A stretch of DNA of 64,000 nucleotides from Linanthus parryae (GCA_023055425.1 JALGPY010000006.1:77560435-77624434), one strand, 5' to 3'. Shown: positions 24,801 through 36,434, numbered from the stretch's first letter. The notes: generated from the sequence alone by a model not told the origin. Made by a program: numbers and translations.

Positions 24801-26143
24801 GACATATATGTGAGATCCACATCCAGTATCCAATACACATGATGAAGAGACAGTTAAGTTGACATCTATAACAAAAATACCTGGTGGGGGTGGAATCACT
24901 ATTCCAAGCCTCTATCCTCTAGATATTTTGGGTAGTTCCTCCTCCAGTGTCCAGGCTGACTGCACTAGTGACACTCACCTTTAGTCACACCTTTGGCAAT
25001 GCCACCAACAGGCTTAAGGGCAGTTTCCTTGGGTTTTGGCAACTGCTTTGCCTTTTCCCTTGGAGGTAGAGGTAGGGGTGCAACTCGGGTGGGTTGAACC
25101 CGACTAACCCGAGCCCAACCTGAACTTAAATAGGCTCCGGGCACATAGTTTTGGTAATTTGGACGAGCTTGGACATAACTTCTCAGTCCGAATTGCAATT
25201 AGGGTCGGGTTTGGGCACAAATATCGAACGACGGGCTAACCCGAATTGTCCGATTTACATGACCACCACCTATAAATATTTTATTGTAAAAGAATTATGT
25301 AGCATATCTAACATAAATATGCTACTTTTATCTTGATTATTAGCGATGTTTTTAATCATTATTTTGTTCTTGAACTAGTTGATTTGTTTTTCGCCAACAA
25401 TTTATCACTCTCTTTTTCTTTTAAAAATTTTATTAAGTTTAATGTACTAGCCCAATTTCAACCCGAACCCGAATTGATTTATACGAATTTGGGCTCGAAC
25501 GGGTTGATAATGCTCTTAACCCGGGTCGGGCTGGGCTTGGGCATCCACAATAGAACTCGGGCTCGGGCTTGGACAGGGGTACCAACCCGTCCAGCCCGCC
25601 CGAGTTGCAGTCCTAGGTAGAGGCAAACCTTTTGCCCTTTCCTTTCTCTCACTCCCTACGATCGGTGGCCAACTCTTGACCCACCGGAAACCCTAGGCGG
25701 CTGAGGCTCTCTAAGTAGCCGATCATACGCAACATGTGCGGCCCCACGGGGTTTCCCTCTGAAAGATGACATTTGAAAAATGCTTTGGAAACTTCATACC
25801 TCTCAACCCTAGCCTGCTCTTGGAAGAGCTTCTTCAAGTGTGCGATCATATCGACTGCATTCATGTTCTCATGTTGCTTCTGAAGCTCAGACGACATGGT
25901 TTAAATCATTAGGCCGGCCGCATCATTAGCATCATCAACACGCTTCTGATACGCCTTTAGGACTGCAGGAGTGTTGTTTTCCGGACCATCAGGAACTTGC
26001 TCCTCCAGAGCGTACATTTTATTTTCTTGCTTGAGAACGATTCTCAAGTTTCTGTACCAGTCTAGAAAATTGGTCCTGGAGAGCTTGTTCTTTTCATGGA
26101 AAAATCGTAGGGAGTGAGATGGGTTCGATGAGCTGTTTTCCAT
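21866..26143 (-). pseudogene. Broken gag-pol of the nested copia
   Basis: Fragments line up with the intact protein at 52146-56090. Gag starts MENSSSNPSH at 26143, with part of gag deleted near 25630 and a MITE inserted at 25073. Then follow the zinc-knuckle remnant near 24960, the protease/GAG-pre-integrase region (24304-24840), the integrase (23708-24322, with LDRGGEYL in place of SDRGGEYL and GVSERRNQT), RT with YVDDILLIGND near 22830, and RNase H to about 21866. Stops and frameshifts separate them. The integrase frame also lacks the stretch after FITFTDE that holds DYSRYGFVYL in the intact copy. Confidence 0.9.
25073..25615. mobile_element. hAT-type MITE inside copia gag (543 bp)
   Basis: The 8-bp duplication ggtagagg is perfect (25065-25072 and 25616-25623). 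Inverted ends read TAGGGGTGCAACTCGGGTGGG and, from the right, TAGGACTGCAACTCGGGCGGG. The terminal TAGGG resembles the Ac/Ds type. Repeats of CAACCCG/CGGGTTG and GAGCCC/GGGCTC lie near both ends around an AT-rich non-coding core. Confidence 0.9.
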
Positions 26144-27811
26144 TGGAATTCTACAAAATAAAAAATACGCAAGTTTTAGTATTTGTGAACAATTAACTAT
26201 ATTTAATAATGGTTAGATTATTAAATACAGCTCCCACTATTTTTCTACGGATTAATAACCCTCAGGATATTTATGCGGAAAATATCATTATATTTTCTAG
26301 TGGGCCAAGACCTATATTTTACTTTCTTTTGAGCTTGCTTTGGCAAGTCACCCAAAAGTTAGTTATGTAGGTAGGAACAATTCCAATTGCATCCTATGCA
26401 ACTCTTGGTTCAATTGGGCAAATAACTCCTTATTTATCTATGACATAGATAATCCCAATTGAGTGCCTCTAGGTTTTTAATCCTTGTTAAAATAACCTAG
26501 TTATGTCCAACCTCTTACTCCAAACAGTTGCACACTATTTGTGCCATCGCACCTTATAATGATGAATCAAGTCGCCCTGCTTTGACACACACGAACTTAA
26601 TTAATCGATTTTGTGATGAGTGTTTAAGTAAGCGAGAAGGAAAAATGTAATATTTCAGTTTTGAGGGATTTTTCTTTCAACTTTTAATTATTTTGTTGAT
26701 CCATATCAACTGATCTATTTATTTGAGTTTGGGAAAAAATCCAAATAAAAGATCCGGATTGTTAATTATCTTATTATCAAATTGCATGAATCAACCATAC
26801 ACCAACAACAATAATAAGACAATAAAGTAAACATCCACAAAAAGAAATTAACGTGATGTGGATATGACCTCCTAGAATAAGATATTCCCAAGCCAATGAG
26901 AATATCTATGAACCCTAGAATAGAAAGCGCATCTCCATGTGCCTCCATCTCTTGGTCCATCCTTCATAGCCTTGTGGAATGCTCCATGCTCCATGTTGTG
27001 GATCCTTTAATTCTTTGGGCTTCTTTTCTTCGATCTTGGCTATCATCTATTTTATCTAGTACTAGCTAACATCTATACTAAATAAAATAAATCTCACAAG
27101 TTGAGAAAAAAATACCGGCTCGCAGGCCGTAAACCCTTTTTAATTATACATCAAATTGATCAGCTCGCATGCCGTAAAAAAATATAAAATTAAAACATCC
27201 ACAATAAACCACATCTAAGGCCATATCCAATCACCATGCAAATTGCACATAAACAGATAAAACCAATTTTTAACGCGCTTAGTCAATTTTAATTGATTTT
27301 GGATGTGCTAGGGTTAAAACGGTTCAATGGGTTCACTATCAATATAGCCGAACCGCCCAAAAAGGACCAAAGCGCGGCCTTGGGCCGGTCGGCCGAGCCC
27401 CATGCGCGGCCGGGCCGCACGTTAGGCCGGCCCGAGCCCTTGGTCGTGCCCTAGCTTGGGTGGCAAGGCAAGTGGGGGAGGTTCCTAGGGGGGGGGGGCG
27501 AACCTCCTTAGGGAGTTGTTTCCAAAAGAACTCCTTGCCTTTATTCCCAAGTTTAGTTATTTCCATGTTTGAAGAAACCCTTTTCCAAGAATGTGCCCAA
27601 ACCCTAGCCGTCAAGATCCAAAATACACATCCTATGTGATTCAAACTCACAAATTCATACATCCAATGCTAAATTAGATCTGGTTTGTCTTGAATCAAAT
27701 TCAAGTTGCATCTAATATGCTTAATTTGTCGTTTCAACGCAATAATCAACAATTATAGGTGAAAAACAACAAAACATAACACATAAACCACGTTATGCGC
27801 TACGACATGTG
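26144..27811 (-). other. Untranslated leader of the nested copia
   Basis: This stretch lies between the PBS and the gag start and is co-linear with 56091-57714 of the intact element. Shared phrases include ctcccactatttttctacgg, agcttgctttggcaagtcac and aacgcgctt. No gene is present; the short frames (for example 27339-27662) lie in GC-rich leader. Confidence 0.7.
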
Positions 27812-27824
27812 GTTCTGATACCAC

Positions 27825-29230
27825 TGTAGGGTTTTGATCATGGATACGCAGCAGAAAAACAATATATTTATCTGATCAAGACCCTCCAAGGATGACAGAA
27901 AGGGAAATCATGACGATGGTAAAAGAATTGTGTTATGTACCTTGGAGGTCTCCTTGATGACTTCTAACGCGAAAAGTATCACGTCTCTACGGTTGATCCA
28001 CGCCTAGAGTTGATATCTAGATCTTCCAAACGCCTTGTGCTAGATAGGAGGAATGAAAGAGGTTGAAGAAATCACGCAACAGAGCATCAAAAGAGAGGGG
28101 CGGCCCTCTCTTTGTGGTCGACAAGTAGGGCAGACGCAAGGGGGGCTCGACCTCCTTGTTGTCTTGCTCTCTCCTACTCAATGTATGTTATGAGCATAAG
28201 TTGTAGGGAAGGAAGATAGGAGAATCCTTTATATAGTCCACAACTCCTTGTTACTACATAAAGGCCCTCTCGTAATCCTGCTCAAGTTCGAATTAGTCCA
28301 ACTTGCATATTAGTCCTACTAAGTTAACTAGTTGTTGCAATTTTATCCCTCTAATTAATTAATTAATCATATTAATAAATTAATTCCCAAGTCTAGTTCA
28401 ACCCTATATGGCGTGTGACCCCATAGGTTCTATTTAGTTGGTAGTAACTATTTACTAATATGGAGCGACCTCTAGAAAGACATCCATTCTAGCCAACAAA
28501 TAGAAATAGTCATCATGACAAACCTTGTGCAAGTAGTGTCTCATCCCTTTGTCTCAATATCTGGATTGGACACGAGACATACAAGTCACACTCGTATATC
28601 CAATCCATACTTCCTCGATCCTGGGAATAGCCTTATTTGTGCAAATAACATCAATATCCTATATTGATCTAAGTGAGTCTGGCCAGATATTCTATAAGCA
28701 CTATCCCTCGAGTGGCCTACGATATTTGCTCCCGTTATGTGGGAGGGACAAATTCTATCTACATCACTACGATATCTAAGCTTGCTTCCTATTGTGTCCA
28801 ATACGCGCCTTTATGACTACCCAATCACGGTGTAGCGTTTGCCGCTACCAAAACACAATATTCCACAGCTAGAACATTTGTTGACTTCAAGTCTAAGGAT
28901 GAAAATACCGTTGTCAGGACGAGAAGCACTTGTGACTTTACATAACTTGTATGTAGCCTTCTCGGAGATGGGCCAATCCAGTATGCCATTACTCCTAATG
29001 CATACCCATGTGTTGGATCATGATATCTACATATCAATCCAACCCAATACTAGGCTATAGATGATTATCCTATTAATCATTATAAGGACTAGGGATATTT
29101 AAGATAAACAACAACATTGTAAATCTAAGGACTTCATTAAATTAAATATCTAATAAATTATACAATGAAAGTTCTAGCCAAATTTATTGTTCATACTAAA
29201 CTAGATTGACTCTAGGCACCTATTCCAACA
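27825..29230 (-). repeat. 5' LTR of the nested copia
   Basis: It runs from TGTAGGGTTTTGATCATGG to TATTCCAACA. A PBS slightly changed from canonical (TGGTATCAGAAC on the minus strand, 27812-27823) sits just inside. Confidence 0.9.
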
Positions 29231-30690
29231 ACCTGGAGAATCACTACGCTTCCTTCAGACAAGAAAGCTATAGGGTGAAAATGTGTATACAAGGTCAAAC
29301 ATTATGAAGATGGAAGCATTGAGAGGCATAAAGCCAGACTGGTGGCTAAAGGTTATACACAAGTTGAAGGTATTGGCTACATTGACACTTTCTATCCTGT
29401 TGCAAAATTGCCAATTTGAAAATGTTTGGTTGCTAATGCTGTCATGAATGAGCGGATATTGATGCAAGTAGACATTAATAATGCCTTCCTTCATGGGAAT
29501 TTGGATGAAGAGGTCTGTATGCAGCTTTCTGAAGGATATGTTGTTCCTCACTCTGTCCAAGGTACCCCAATTTACAAATTAGAGAAAGCCTTACATGTCT
29601 TAAAGCAAGCTTCTAAGCAGTGGTTTACTAATCTTAGTACCTCATTATCTAAACTTGTCTTTACTCAATGCACCACTGACTACACACTTTTTGTTAAGCG
29701 CAGTTCACCACTCTTTATAGTAATTATTGTTTATGTTGATGATTTGATCCTAGTGGGGAATGATGTCAATGCTATGACTAGCATCAGGGAGCAACTCAAC
29801 AAAGTTTATCAACTCAAGGATCTTGGCTCATTGCACTAATTCTTGGGTTTTGTTTTCACCAAAGTGTCTAATGGGCTCTTTATGAATCAACAAAGTTTTG
29901 CTCTAGAAATTTTGGATGAACCCCAACATTTGAATGGTGTGCCAGTTGTAGCTCCTATGGTGGTGAATCAACATTTATAGAGTGATGGTGGAACTCCCCT
30001 CACTTCAGACATGGCATCCACATACAGAAAATTAATGGGCAAGCTACTATTTTTATGCCACTCTAGACCAGATCTCTGCTTCCCTGTCAACAAACTAAGT
30101 CAGTTGCTCTCCAAGCCTACCGAAGACCATATAAAGGCCTTCCATCATGTTCCGAGGTATCTAAAAGGGACTGTTAGCTATGGTTTATGTTTTTATAATG
30201 TCTCTTCTATGCATCTCAAAACTTACACAGACTCTGATTGGGGAGGCTATCGTGATACAAGAAGATCCACCTCTAGCTATCTTGTCTTTTTGGGTAATTC
30301 GCTAATTTCTTGGAAATCCAAGAAACAATCAGTTGTGACTAGAAGCACTACTGAAGTTGAACACAGAGCAATTACTCTGGTGTGTTGTGAGATTCAGTGG
30401 CTGCTTCATCTTCTGCAAGAACTTCAATTGTCTTGTTCCCAGAAACCTCTCCTTCTATGTGACAGCACCTCAACCATCTACATAGCTCAGAATCCATTGT
30501 TCCATGGTCGCACAAAACACATTGAAATGGACTGTCACTATGTGAGGAACCTGCTGCAAAAGAATTCTATAACTCTTCAACATGTTTCTTCTGGTTCTTA
30601 GTTAGCAGATGTGCGCACTAAGCCCCCTTCTGGGCCACTTTTCACCTCTTTGGTCTCCAAGTTAGGATTGGGAAGTCTCCCACATCCTAC
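29231..30690 (+). pseudogene. Copia RT and RNase H (3' half of the interrupted pol)
   Basis: Directly after the nested element the frame continues TWRITTLPSDKKAIG, restoring the RT N-terminus started at 20430. RT follows with VDINNAFLHGNLDEEV, KQASKQW and VYVDDLILVGND (near 29740). RNase H runs from 30011 with YTDSDWGGYRDTRRSTS, a degenerate STTEVEHRAI, CDSTSTIYIAQNP and HIEMDCHYVRN. Stops at about 29839, 29980 and 30601 break it. Confidence 0.85.
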
Positions 30691-30701
30691 TTGAGAGGGG
30701 G

Positions 30702-31010
30702 TATTAGAGTTCTTATATATGGAGGGGGTGTTTTTGATGCTTACTAAACTTTTGTGGTATCTTCTAATATTTGTAATAAGTCCAGTTGCATCTGGACCGT
30801 TAATCTTTCTTTGTTTCCACCGATCTACCTAAGCCACGTGTCGTGGCCTCGCTGGTAGTTATCGGTGAATAGCTGTTTGTCCGTCCTTGCCTTTAAGCCT
30901 CGATGTGGTCCTCTCCTTCTAGCTATGAACGATATTTCTCGTCATCATCTTCTTTTTATTTTCTCCTTCTTTCTCTCTCTTTGTTGTCTTCCACCTCCAG
31001 AAGTTTGATA
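30702..31010 (+). repeat. 3' LTR of the plus-strand copia
   Basis: It matches 18160-18472 with scattered substitutions (ggtggtcc-type and tggtagtt phrases conserved) and follows the purine-rich tract gagaggggg. Confidence 0.8.
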
Positions 31011-31015
31011 AAAAA

Positions 31016-31072
31016 CAAGCGAGTCTATTGTTTGCCTCCTCAGGTGATTGAACACTAAAAAGTATATACACA
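31016..31072 (-). pseudogene. Possible continuation of the LINE RT cut at 18159
   Basis: Read on the minus strand with one copy of the aaaaa flank, this stretch ends ..IDSLVF and runs straight into LVDDCLLL at 18150. That agrees with a LINE split by the copia. The homology is too short to be sure, and a stop lies just upstream. Confidence 0.35.
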
Positions 31073-31373
31073 CCTTAGGCATTTGCATACTAGCATTAGT
31101 ATTACGGACAATGCCCTTAAGCGTCCATACTATATAGCGTCCATACTATATAGCAGTTGGTATTGGTTTTCACTTTGGCCAAAATCATTTCTCCTAACCA
31201 TAATTTGTTGCTTATGGATATCGCATGCTGCAATATGATATTAGCTCTTAAATAGATCCATTTGCATCCATACAAGTCGTAAGCTTAACTGTTACCTGAC
31301 CCGATAAATTGATCATCTATGTGATTAATCAAGATTCAGGACTCCGAAATTGATTAAAACAAACTCAACATTC

Positions 31374-31376
<3 letters not shown>

Positions 31377-31433
<57 letters not shown>
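31377..31433. repeat. (AT)n microsatellite
   Basis: An uninterrupted AT dinucleotide tract of 57 bp lies about 110 bp beyond the stop codon of the NPF gene. Confidence 0.97.
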
Positions 31434-31437
<4 letters not shown>

Positions 31438-31547
31438 TCAATTGAGTCTGCAATAAAGATCAATGAGAGATTTCCTTTATCAGCAAGCTCAAGCCATTTG
31501 TGTTTCAGAAAGTTACAAACTCGGACAAAGTACTGTGGTGGAGATTA

Positions 31548-33922
31548 TTACAAATTGACAACTTCTCCATCTTTGATACTTGCTTCTTCTTCTTCTTCAT
31601 CCCAAACCATTTGTGTCTCAGAACCATAATTCCAGGAAACCAAGAGATAGTAGAAGAAGTTCATCACACCCAAAATGGTCAGAATCCAATAATAATAGTC
31701 ATAGTGGCTCTTGTTGAGGTTATTCCCAAGCCAACTCGCATGTCCTCCCTTTTTAGTCACACCATTGATAATACTCACAATGAGACTTCCGAAGACATTT
31801 CCAAAGCCAACTCCAAGTGCTAAAAGGGACACGGCAATGCTTGACATGCTCTTGGGGAATTGGGAGTAGTAAAACTCTATTTGTCCAATGGCGTTGAAAG
31901 CCTCAGATAAACCTATCAAGCAATACTGTGGAATAATCCACTTCGCCGACATTTTCACGGCCGCTACTCGTCGTCTACTCTCCACTATAGCTGCAACTGT
32001 AGTTGCAAGGCAGGAGATGACCAATCCGATACCCATCCGTTGTTTGAGGCTCAAACCCCGTGGGCGCTTGGTGTATTTTGATATCCAGGGTACAATGAGA
32101 CGGTCATAAATCGCCACCCATAATGTTAGTGTCAAAATACCGAACACTCCAAAAGAACCTGAAGTGAGAATTCGCATCAATAGAAACCAATTAGTTCAAG
32201 TAGTAAAATAAGTGACTTCACAAACATATAAACTACATTTGTGTATCCTCACCGTGACACCAAACTATGTATTGTCAAGTTAATTGCATTCCTTCATTTT
32301 ATTGAACGAAACATAAGAGGGCCATCCAATACAACACAAATTTAATTTGAATAAAAGTTGAGGTAGAGGGTAATTACCTGCAGGGATCTCAAAGTGTTTG
32401 CCAAAATGCCTGTCCATGGTGAGGGCTTGGAGCACCGGGAATGTGTGTTGACTGATGGTTACGGCGATTACAATGCCGGAAGACCATACGGGAAGGACTC
32501 TAATCAGTGCTTTGAGTACCTCCACTTCCTGAACTGTGCATAAGCTCCATGAATCTATGGCAGTACCGTCCCGGTTCAAGTCTTTCTCTGAATTTTTAAT
32601 AATGCAAGCCGTGTTCAAAATCCTAAAAATAACCCATTTTGGCATGTTACCCGGATGTCACAAACCACATATATTACGAATTGTACTCTTTTTTCTATCT
32701 CTACTTTCTAATTCATTCAAGTTATTTAACTACTTTTTCCGGAGGGCAGGGTAGTACAGGGAATTAAGGAAACAAACACGTACCGCATTCTGTTAGAGGG
32801 TGCAACAAGTTTAGATCCTTTCTTGTGGAGGTAGAGAACATTCGACTCTTCAGGTTGAAAAGCGAAGTTCTTGTTCTTCATAGCTGCAGCTATAACTTGA
32901 GCAAAACTAGTCATCATGCTCTTATTAGCCTTAACCTTGACATAAAGAGGAGAACCCATGAAAAACATAATCGTAGAGATCAACATAAGCCCTACCGGAA
33001 TGCCGAACCCAATCTCCCACCCGAATTTAGTCTGGATGTAGACGATAATCGTGATTGCGATAATGACTGATATTCCAACAGAGGCATAGTACCAGTTGAA
33101 GAAGCTCTGCAGGACCCTTTCATTTTTAGGGTTCTTGGGTTTGTTAAACTGGTCTGCCCCAAATGCTAAAGAACACGGTCTAATTCCGCCTGCTCCAATG
33201 GACATGAGAGCAAATGCTGAGAAGAGAAGTGCGAAATGACCAGCGCCTGGGAATTGACAATTGTTGGTACTGTGCTCGCATTTAGGTGGTTTTGCTTTGG
33301 GGAAAATGGAAGTGAACCATAACAAGGTCATTCCCTGCGGTAAGACAATCAAAAGTTTCAGATGAAAAATATTTGAGATATCCTGGAGCTGGATATAAAT
33401 GAGAAGAGCATCTTCTTACTGATAGAGAAAGAATTGACCCGATCGCGATGACATGAAATCGTCCCAAATAAGAATCTGAGAGAAACGCTCCGAAGATTGG
33501 CAAGAAGTTTGAAATGGCACTCCATAAGAACAAGATGTTTGTTCCTGTTGTATTGCTCAGATGATACTCACTTTTTAGGTACAAGATCATATTCACAATA
33601 AGCCCAACGCTGGCAACCCTCTCAAGTGCCTCATTTGCTGTCATTTTGAGAAAGAATAAGCATCAATTTCTTAAAGTTTTCTATAGCTTTTCAATAACAA
33701 ATTAACTGATATATCTTGTGGATTTTGGAAACTGGTTATTATGATCATATAAATGAACCAGAAATAAAAAGAGTACTCAGGAAACAAAGATCACTGTATT
33801 AGGTGCATATTTTAACAGACAAAGAAATAATGAAGGAGAAAGGACTGATCAAGGATGCATATAAATTCACCTATTACAAAAGGCAGAGTCCTTAGTCCTC
33901 CTTTTCTTACTGAAACTTCCAT
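31548..33922 (-). CDS. NRT1/PTR family (NPF1-type) transporter, intact
   Basis: This is a proton-coupled membrane transporter of the NPF (POT/MFS) family; NPF1 relatives include nitrate carriers, but the substrate cannot be read from sequence. Five exons join in frame with GT-AG introns: 33922-33871, 33637-33420, 33334-32784, 32622-32378 and 32158-31548, giving 558 residues, a normal family length. Seen are an ExxER motif (EALER, residues 20-24) typical of proton coupling, FLSDSYLGRF (DSYLGRF at 72-78), SIGAGGIRPCSLAFGADQF, FFNWYYAS, EIPAGSFGVFGIL and a C-terminal QIEFYYSQFPKSMSS segment. Many hydrophobic stretches fit twelve membrane spans. The N-terminus is short but sits next to the conserved GGLRTLPFVIANEA start. 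No stop or frameshift was found, though transposons lie on both sides. The NPF1 assignment rests on overall resemblance. Confidence 0.9.
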
Positions 33923-34589
33923 GGTGGTGTTCTTTGCGTAACTCCTGCCAGAACTAACGTTTCAGAGAGATGGAGATAGATGATATGAAGGAGGGCAAAC
34001 ATACATTTCTTGCTCTGCTATTTTGTCAGTTAGTGATTTCTAAAGCACTCTGCACATTTCCAAACGGTCCCCTTCCCTTATCTTTCTTTAACGTGTCCAA
34101 GAAATGTTTTACCTACGAAAACAAGGGACCTTTTTTGGCTTCTACTATAAATGTTAATACGGCCGTTACTAGTATATATTCTGTAGATTTTTTTTTTTTT
34201 TTTTTGAAATTTTATATATTCTGTAGATTAAAACAAACCGTTGAAGCTTCAAAAGAAATTTTATTTTGCCAAAATTACTCCTAAATTATAAGTTAAAAAA
34301 AAAAACCTAAACTGCTTATACAGGTAGGGAAAAAAGTCCTATAGCACCGCTCTTGTGAACGGTATGTAGGTCCGCCATTAATATTTTTGACACCTGATAT
34401 TAAGAAAAAACAAAAAAAAGTCATTTTCAAACGGAGGATGAAGTCCGTCCGTCTCCCTCATATTTTAAGGGTAAATATCTGGAGAAAATCAAATCTTTCT
34501 TGTCTCTCTTTCCTCCAATTCTCATTTGGAGAAAATCAAATCTTTTTTGTCTCTCTTTCGTCTATCACCAAAATCAACTATTGACCGCC
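33923..34589. other. Upstream region of the NPF gene
   Basis: AT-rich sequence with long T and A runs (34187-34205, 34295-34305) and no convincing gene. The short plus-strand frame at 33970-34284 has no known domain. A 47-bp-period direct repeat lies at 34481-34560. Promoter elements could not be placed. Confidence 0.5.
34481..34560 (+). repeat. Short tandem duplication, 47-bp period
   Basis: ggagaaaatcaaatctt followed by a tttgtctctctttc-type tail occurs at 34481 and again at 34528 with a single T/C change. Confidence 0.85.
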
Positions 34590-34922
34590 TGATACACCCA
34601 GTATCGTACCACTAGTTTGAGAGAGGCTACAAATCTTTACCAGTAGTTCGTGACACTACGAAAAATTACGAATACGAAATAAAACTGAAAGAAACTCAAT
34701 AAAATAATTCTTATTCCATGATTATAACTGAACACTACAATCGTTTAAATAGAAAACTAAACTAAACCCTAGACCTAACGAGCCTAGCCCGGATCAAATA
34801 AATAATTAAATAAACATCTAATTAAACAAATAACTAATTAACGAAATAAAATAGATAATTAACACTAATCTTAAATAATAAATAAAGATGATAATACCCG
34901 TACGATACGGTTGACCGTATCA
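34590..34922. mobile_element. Solo LTR, 333 bp
   Basis: It begins TGATACACCC and ends GACCGTATCA, so has TG..CA ends, and is flanked by a perfect 5-bp duplication ccgcc (34585-34589 and 34923-34927). It has no coding sequence. Its right end holds the palindrome GATACGGT-TG-ACCGTATC. The parent family is not identified. Confidence 0.8.
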
Positions 34923-35572
34923 CCGCCTTTGTTCCATCTATCAGCCCTTATTCAGCAACTCTTCCTGAAAGAGAACTGAGAACGTGAAAATGAAATGCTT
35001 CTGCACATGGAGAATTTGAAGTGTCGAATTAAGAAGGCGGAACCTTGCTTCAGTTTTTTCAAGTGAAAGAAGACACGTAAATCAAGAAGGCGCGTGCTTC
35101 AGTTTTGTTGGAACGAAGCCGTCATTTTCTCCCCTAAGGCAACAATGGATACCTTGCTTCTTAGTTCTAATCCCATACAATATTAACCAGTTTACACCAA
35201 TAATTGGTGCAAAAATCATGTTATACTTATTTGTTCCGTATGTTGTGTCAAATACAACCACATCGAAGAAGTAAGAATAATCATTATTTGATCTGTTGTC
35301 TCGACAAAAAAAATTTGTCAATCGTTTTTCTAGATGTAGCCCCTTATTTTCTCAACCAGTCTCAAAGCATCTCCAATACATTAGATATTTTGCGGTTATA
35401 ATTGAAATATAAAGAATTTAGTGAGCAGTGAGTCTTCAATAAGCCCTCTAGTTGAGTCTTTATTTTATCGTATCTTTATCCCGGTCTCTAGGTCTAGAAA
35501 GCGGAGCATAGATCTTTATATGTTTATTAACCATGTTCATGATGGCTATATCCTGAATCCATTAAAGTTCTT
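34923..35572. other. Unassigned stretch holding a FAR1-like fragment
   Basis: Apart from the short FAR1/MULE-like piece at about 35190-35295 nothing recognisable is present. Confidence 0.4.
35190..35295 (-). pseudogene. FAR1-related / MULE transposase domain fragment
   Basis: The minus-strand translation contains YSYFFDVVVFDTTYGTNKYN followed by MIFAPIIGVN. This closely resembles the start of the MULE transposase domain of plant FAR1-RELATED SEQUENCE proteins (a DVVxFDTTYxTNKYxMPFAPFVGVN-type block). Only about 35 residues remain, with unrelated sequence on both sides. Confidence 0.7.
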
Positions 35573-35691
35573 GTAAAAATCGTGATTGTATTGAATAATA
35601 ATTAGCCTGATACATGCTAGTATAAATAGACTAAAACAAGGATTGCTAGGCAATTACTAAATATAACTAATTACTAATCTGTCTAATATGA
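35573..35691 (-). repeat. 3' LTR of the short-LTR copia relic
   Basis: It shares ggattgtattgaa-like, ataataattagcctgatac and ctaattactaat phrases with the LTR at 1170-1285, and like it is followed by ccccgcaagatggagg (against ccccgtaagatggagg). The edges are approximate. Confidence 0.6.
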
Positions 35692-36315
35692 CCCCGCAAG
35701 ATGGAGGGTCGTGACGAGACTCCAAGCTTGAACCGCAACAAAAGAAATGGCCCTCGCGATAGTGGCTCCGTGAGGCAATCAGCCAACTGATCAGCAGAGG
35801 AAACATGGGAAACCTAGGAATGCCAGAATGAACCTGTTCACGCACAAAGTGGAAGTCGAGAGTAACATGTTTCATGCGAGAGTGAAAGATGGGATTGGGG
35901 CAGACGTAATTGGTGCCCATAGTGTCAAAATATATGACAGGTCCAGACGGTAAGGGACCCCAAGTTCAGCGGGAAGAGAACAAAGCCATCTAAGTTCAGC
36001 AGAGGCAGGCGCTACGGCATGGTACTCAGCCTCAGTGGATGAGCAAGCAATAGTTCGTTGTTTCTTGGAGCTCCAAGAAATGGGAAAGCCGCAAGATACA
36101 CAATGTAACCAAAGGTAGAAGTGTAGTCATCCTTGTTCGCTGCACAGTCAGCATAAAAGAAAGCGTAAAAAGAGTGAGGCTCGTGCCGTAAAGAGTCACA
36201 TGTACGAAAAACGAAGTTCTTCCCTGAACATCTGTGAGGTGCATTCATATCTGTTTGGGAAGATGGTGGAGCGATAGGAAATGGTTCAACTACGGTGGTT
36301 GGTGGAGGGACCGCC
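35692..36315 (-). pseudogene. Copia RNase H relic
   Basis: Minus-strand frames read [20 protein letters not shown] with STFGYIVYL, then [20 protein letters not shown] and LDFHFVREQVHSG, paralleling 1286-2000. The end toward 36315 is a proline-rich linker (VPPPTTVVEPFPIAPPSSQ) typical of the region between integrase and RT. Confidence 0.8.
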
Positions 36316-36434
36316 TGAAACAACCCGGATCCTACGGTTCCTGCTAGTACAACTTAACGATAATCCAAAGGATTTAATTACAAAATTATCATTTAATTAA
36401 CAATATACCCCTTCAAAAATTATGGGGTATTACA
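36316..36434 (-). repeat. 3' LTR of the non-coding LTR element, internally deleted
   Basis: Only 119 bp remain, holding both ends of the full LTR. The partner is about 1,960 bp once its insertion is removed, so roughly 1.8 kb has been lost. Confidence 0.75.

Larger units (their letters stand above)
20439..29230 (-). mobile_element. Minus-strand Ty1/copia nested in the plus-strand copia
   Basis: This is a full-length but decayed copy of the same family as the element at 50695. LTRs are 20439-21850 and 27825-29230. The flanks acatg (20434-20438) and acctg (29231-29235) match at four of five bases, and excising the element restores the host RT frame. The ends are TG..CA. The LTRs differ at many sites and by small indels, so it is older than the 50.7-kb copy. 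Confidence 0.9.
18160..31010 (+). mobile_element. Plus-strand Ty1/copia retrotransposon split by a second copia
   Basis: LTRs of 313 bp (18160-18472) and 309 bp (30702-31010) flank gag-pol remnants. Both flanks are aaaaa (18155-18159 and 31011-31015), consistent with a 5-bp duplication, although A runs are weak evidence. A PBS (TGGTATCAGAG) starts at 18473 and a purine tract (gagaggggg) precedes the 3' LTR. The gag resembles the copia-type Retrotran_gag_3 family. A minus-strand copia (20439-29230) interrupts its RT. Confidence 0.85.

Noticed and set aside
31377..31433. AT tract as a replication origin or matrix-attachment site
   Set aside because: It is a plain dinucleotide repeat; nothing else supports such a role.
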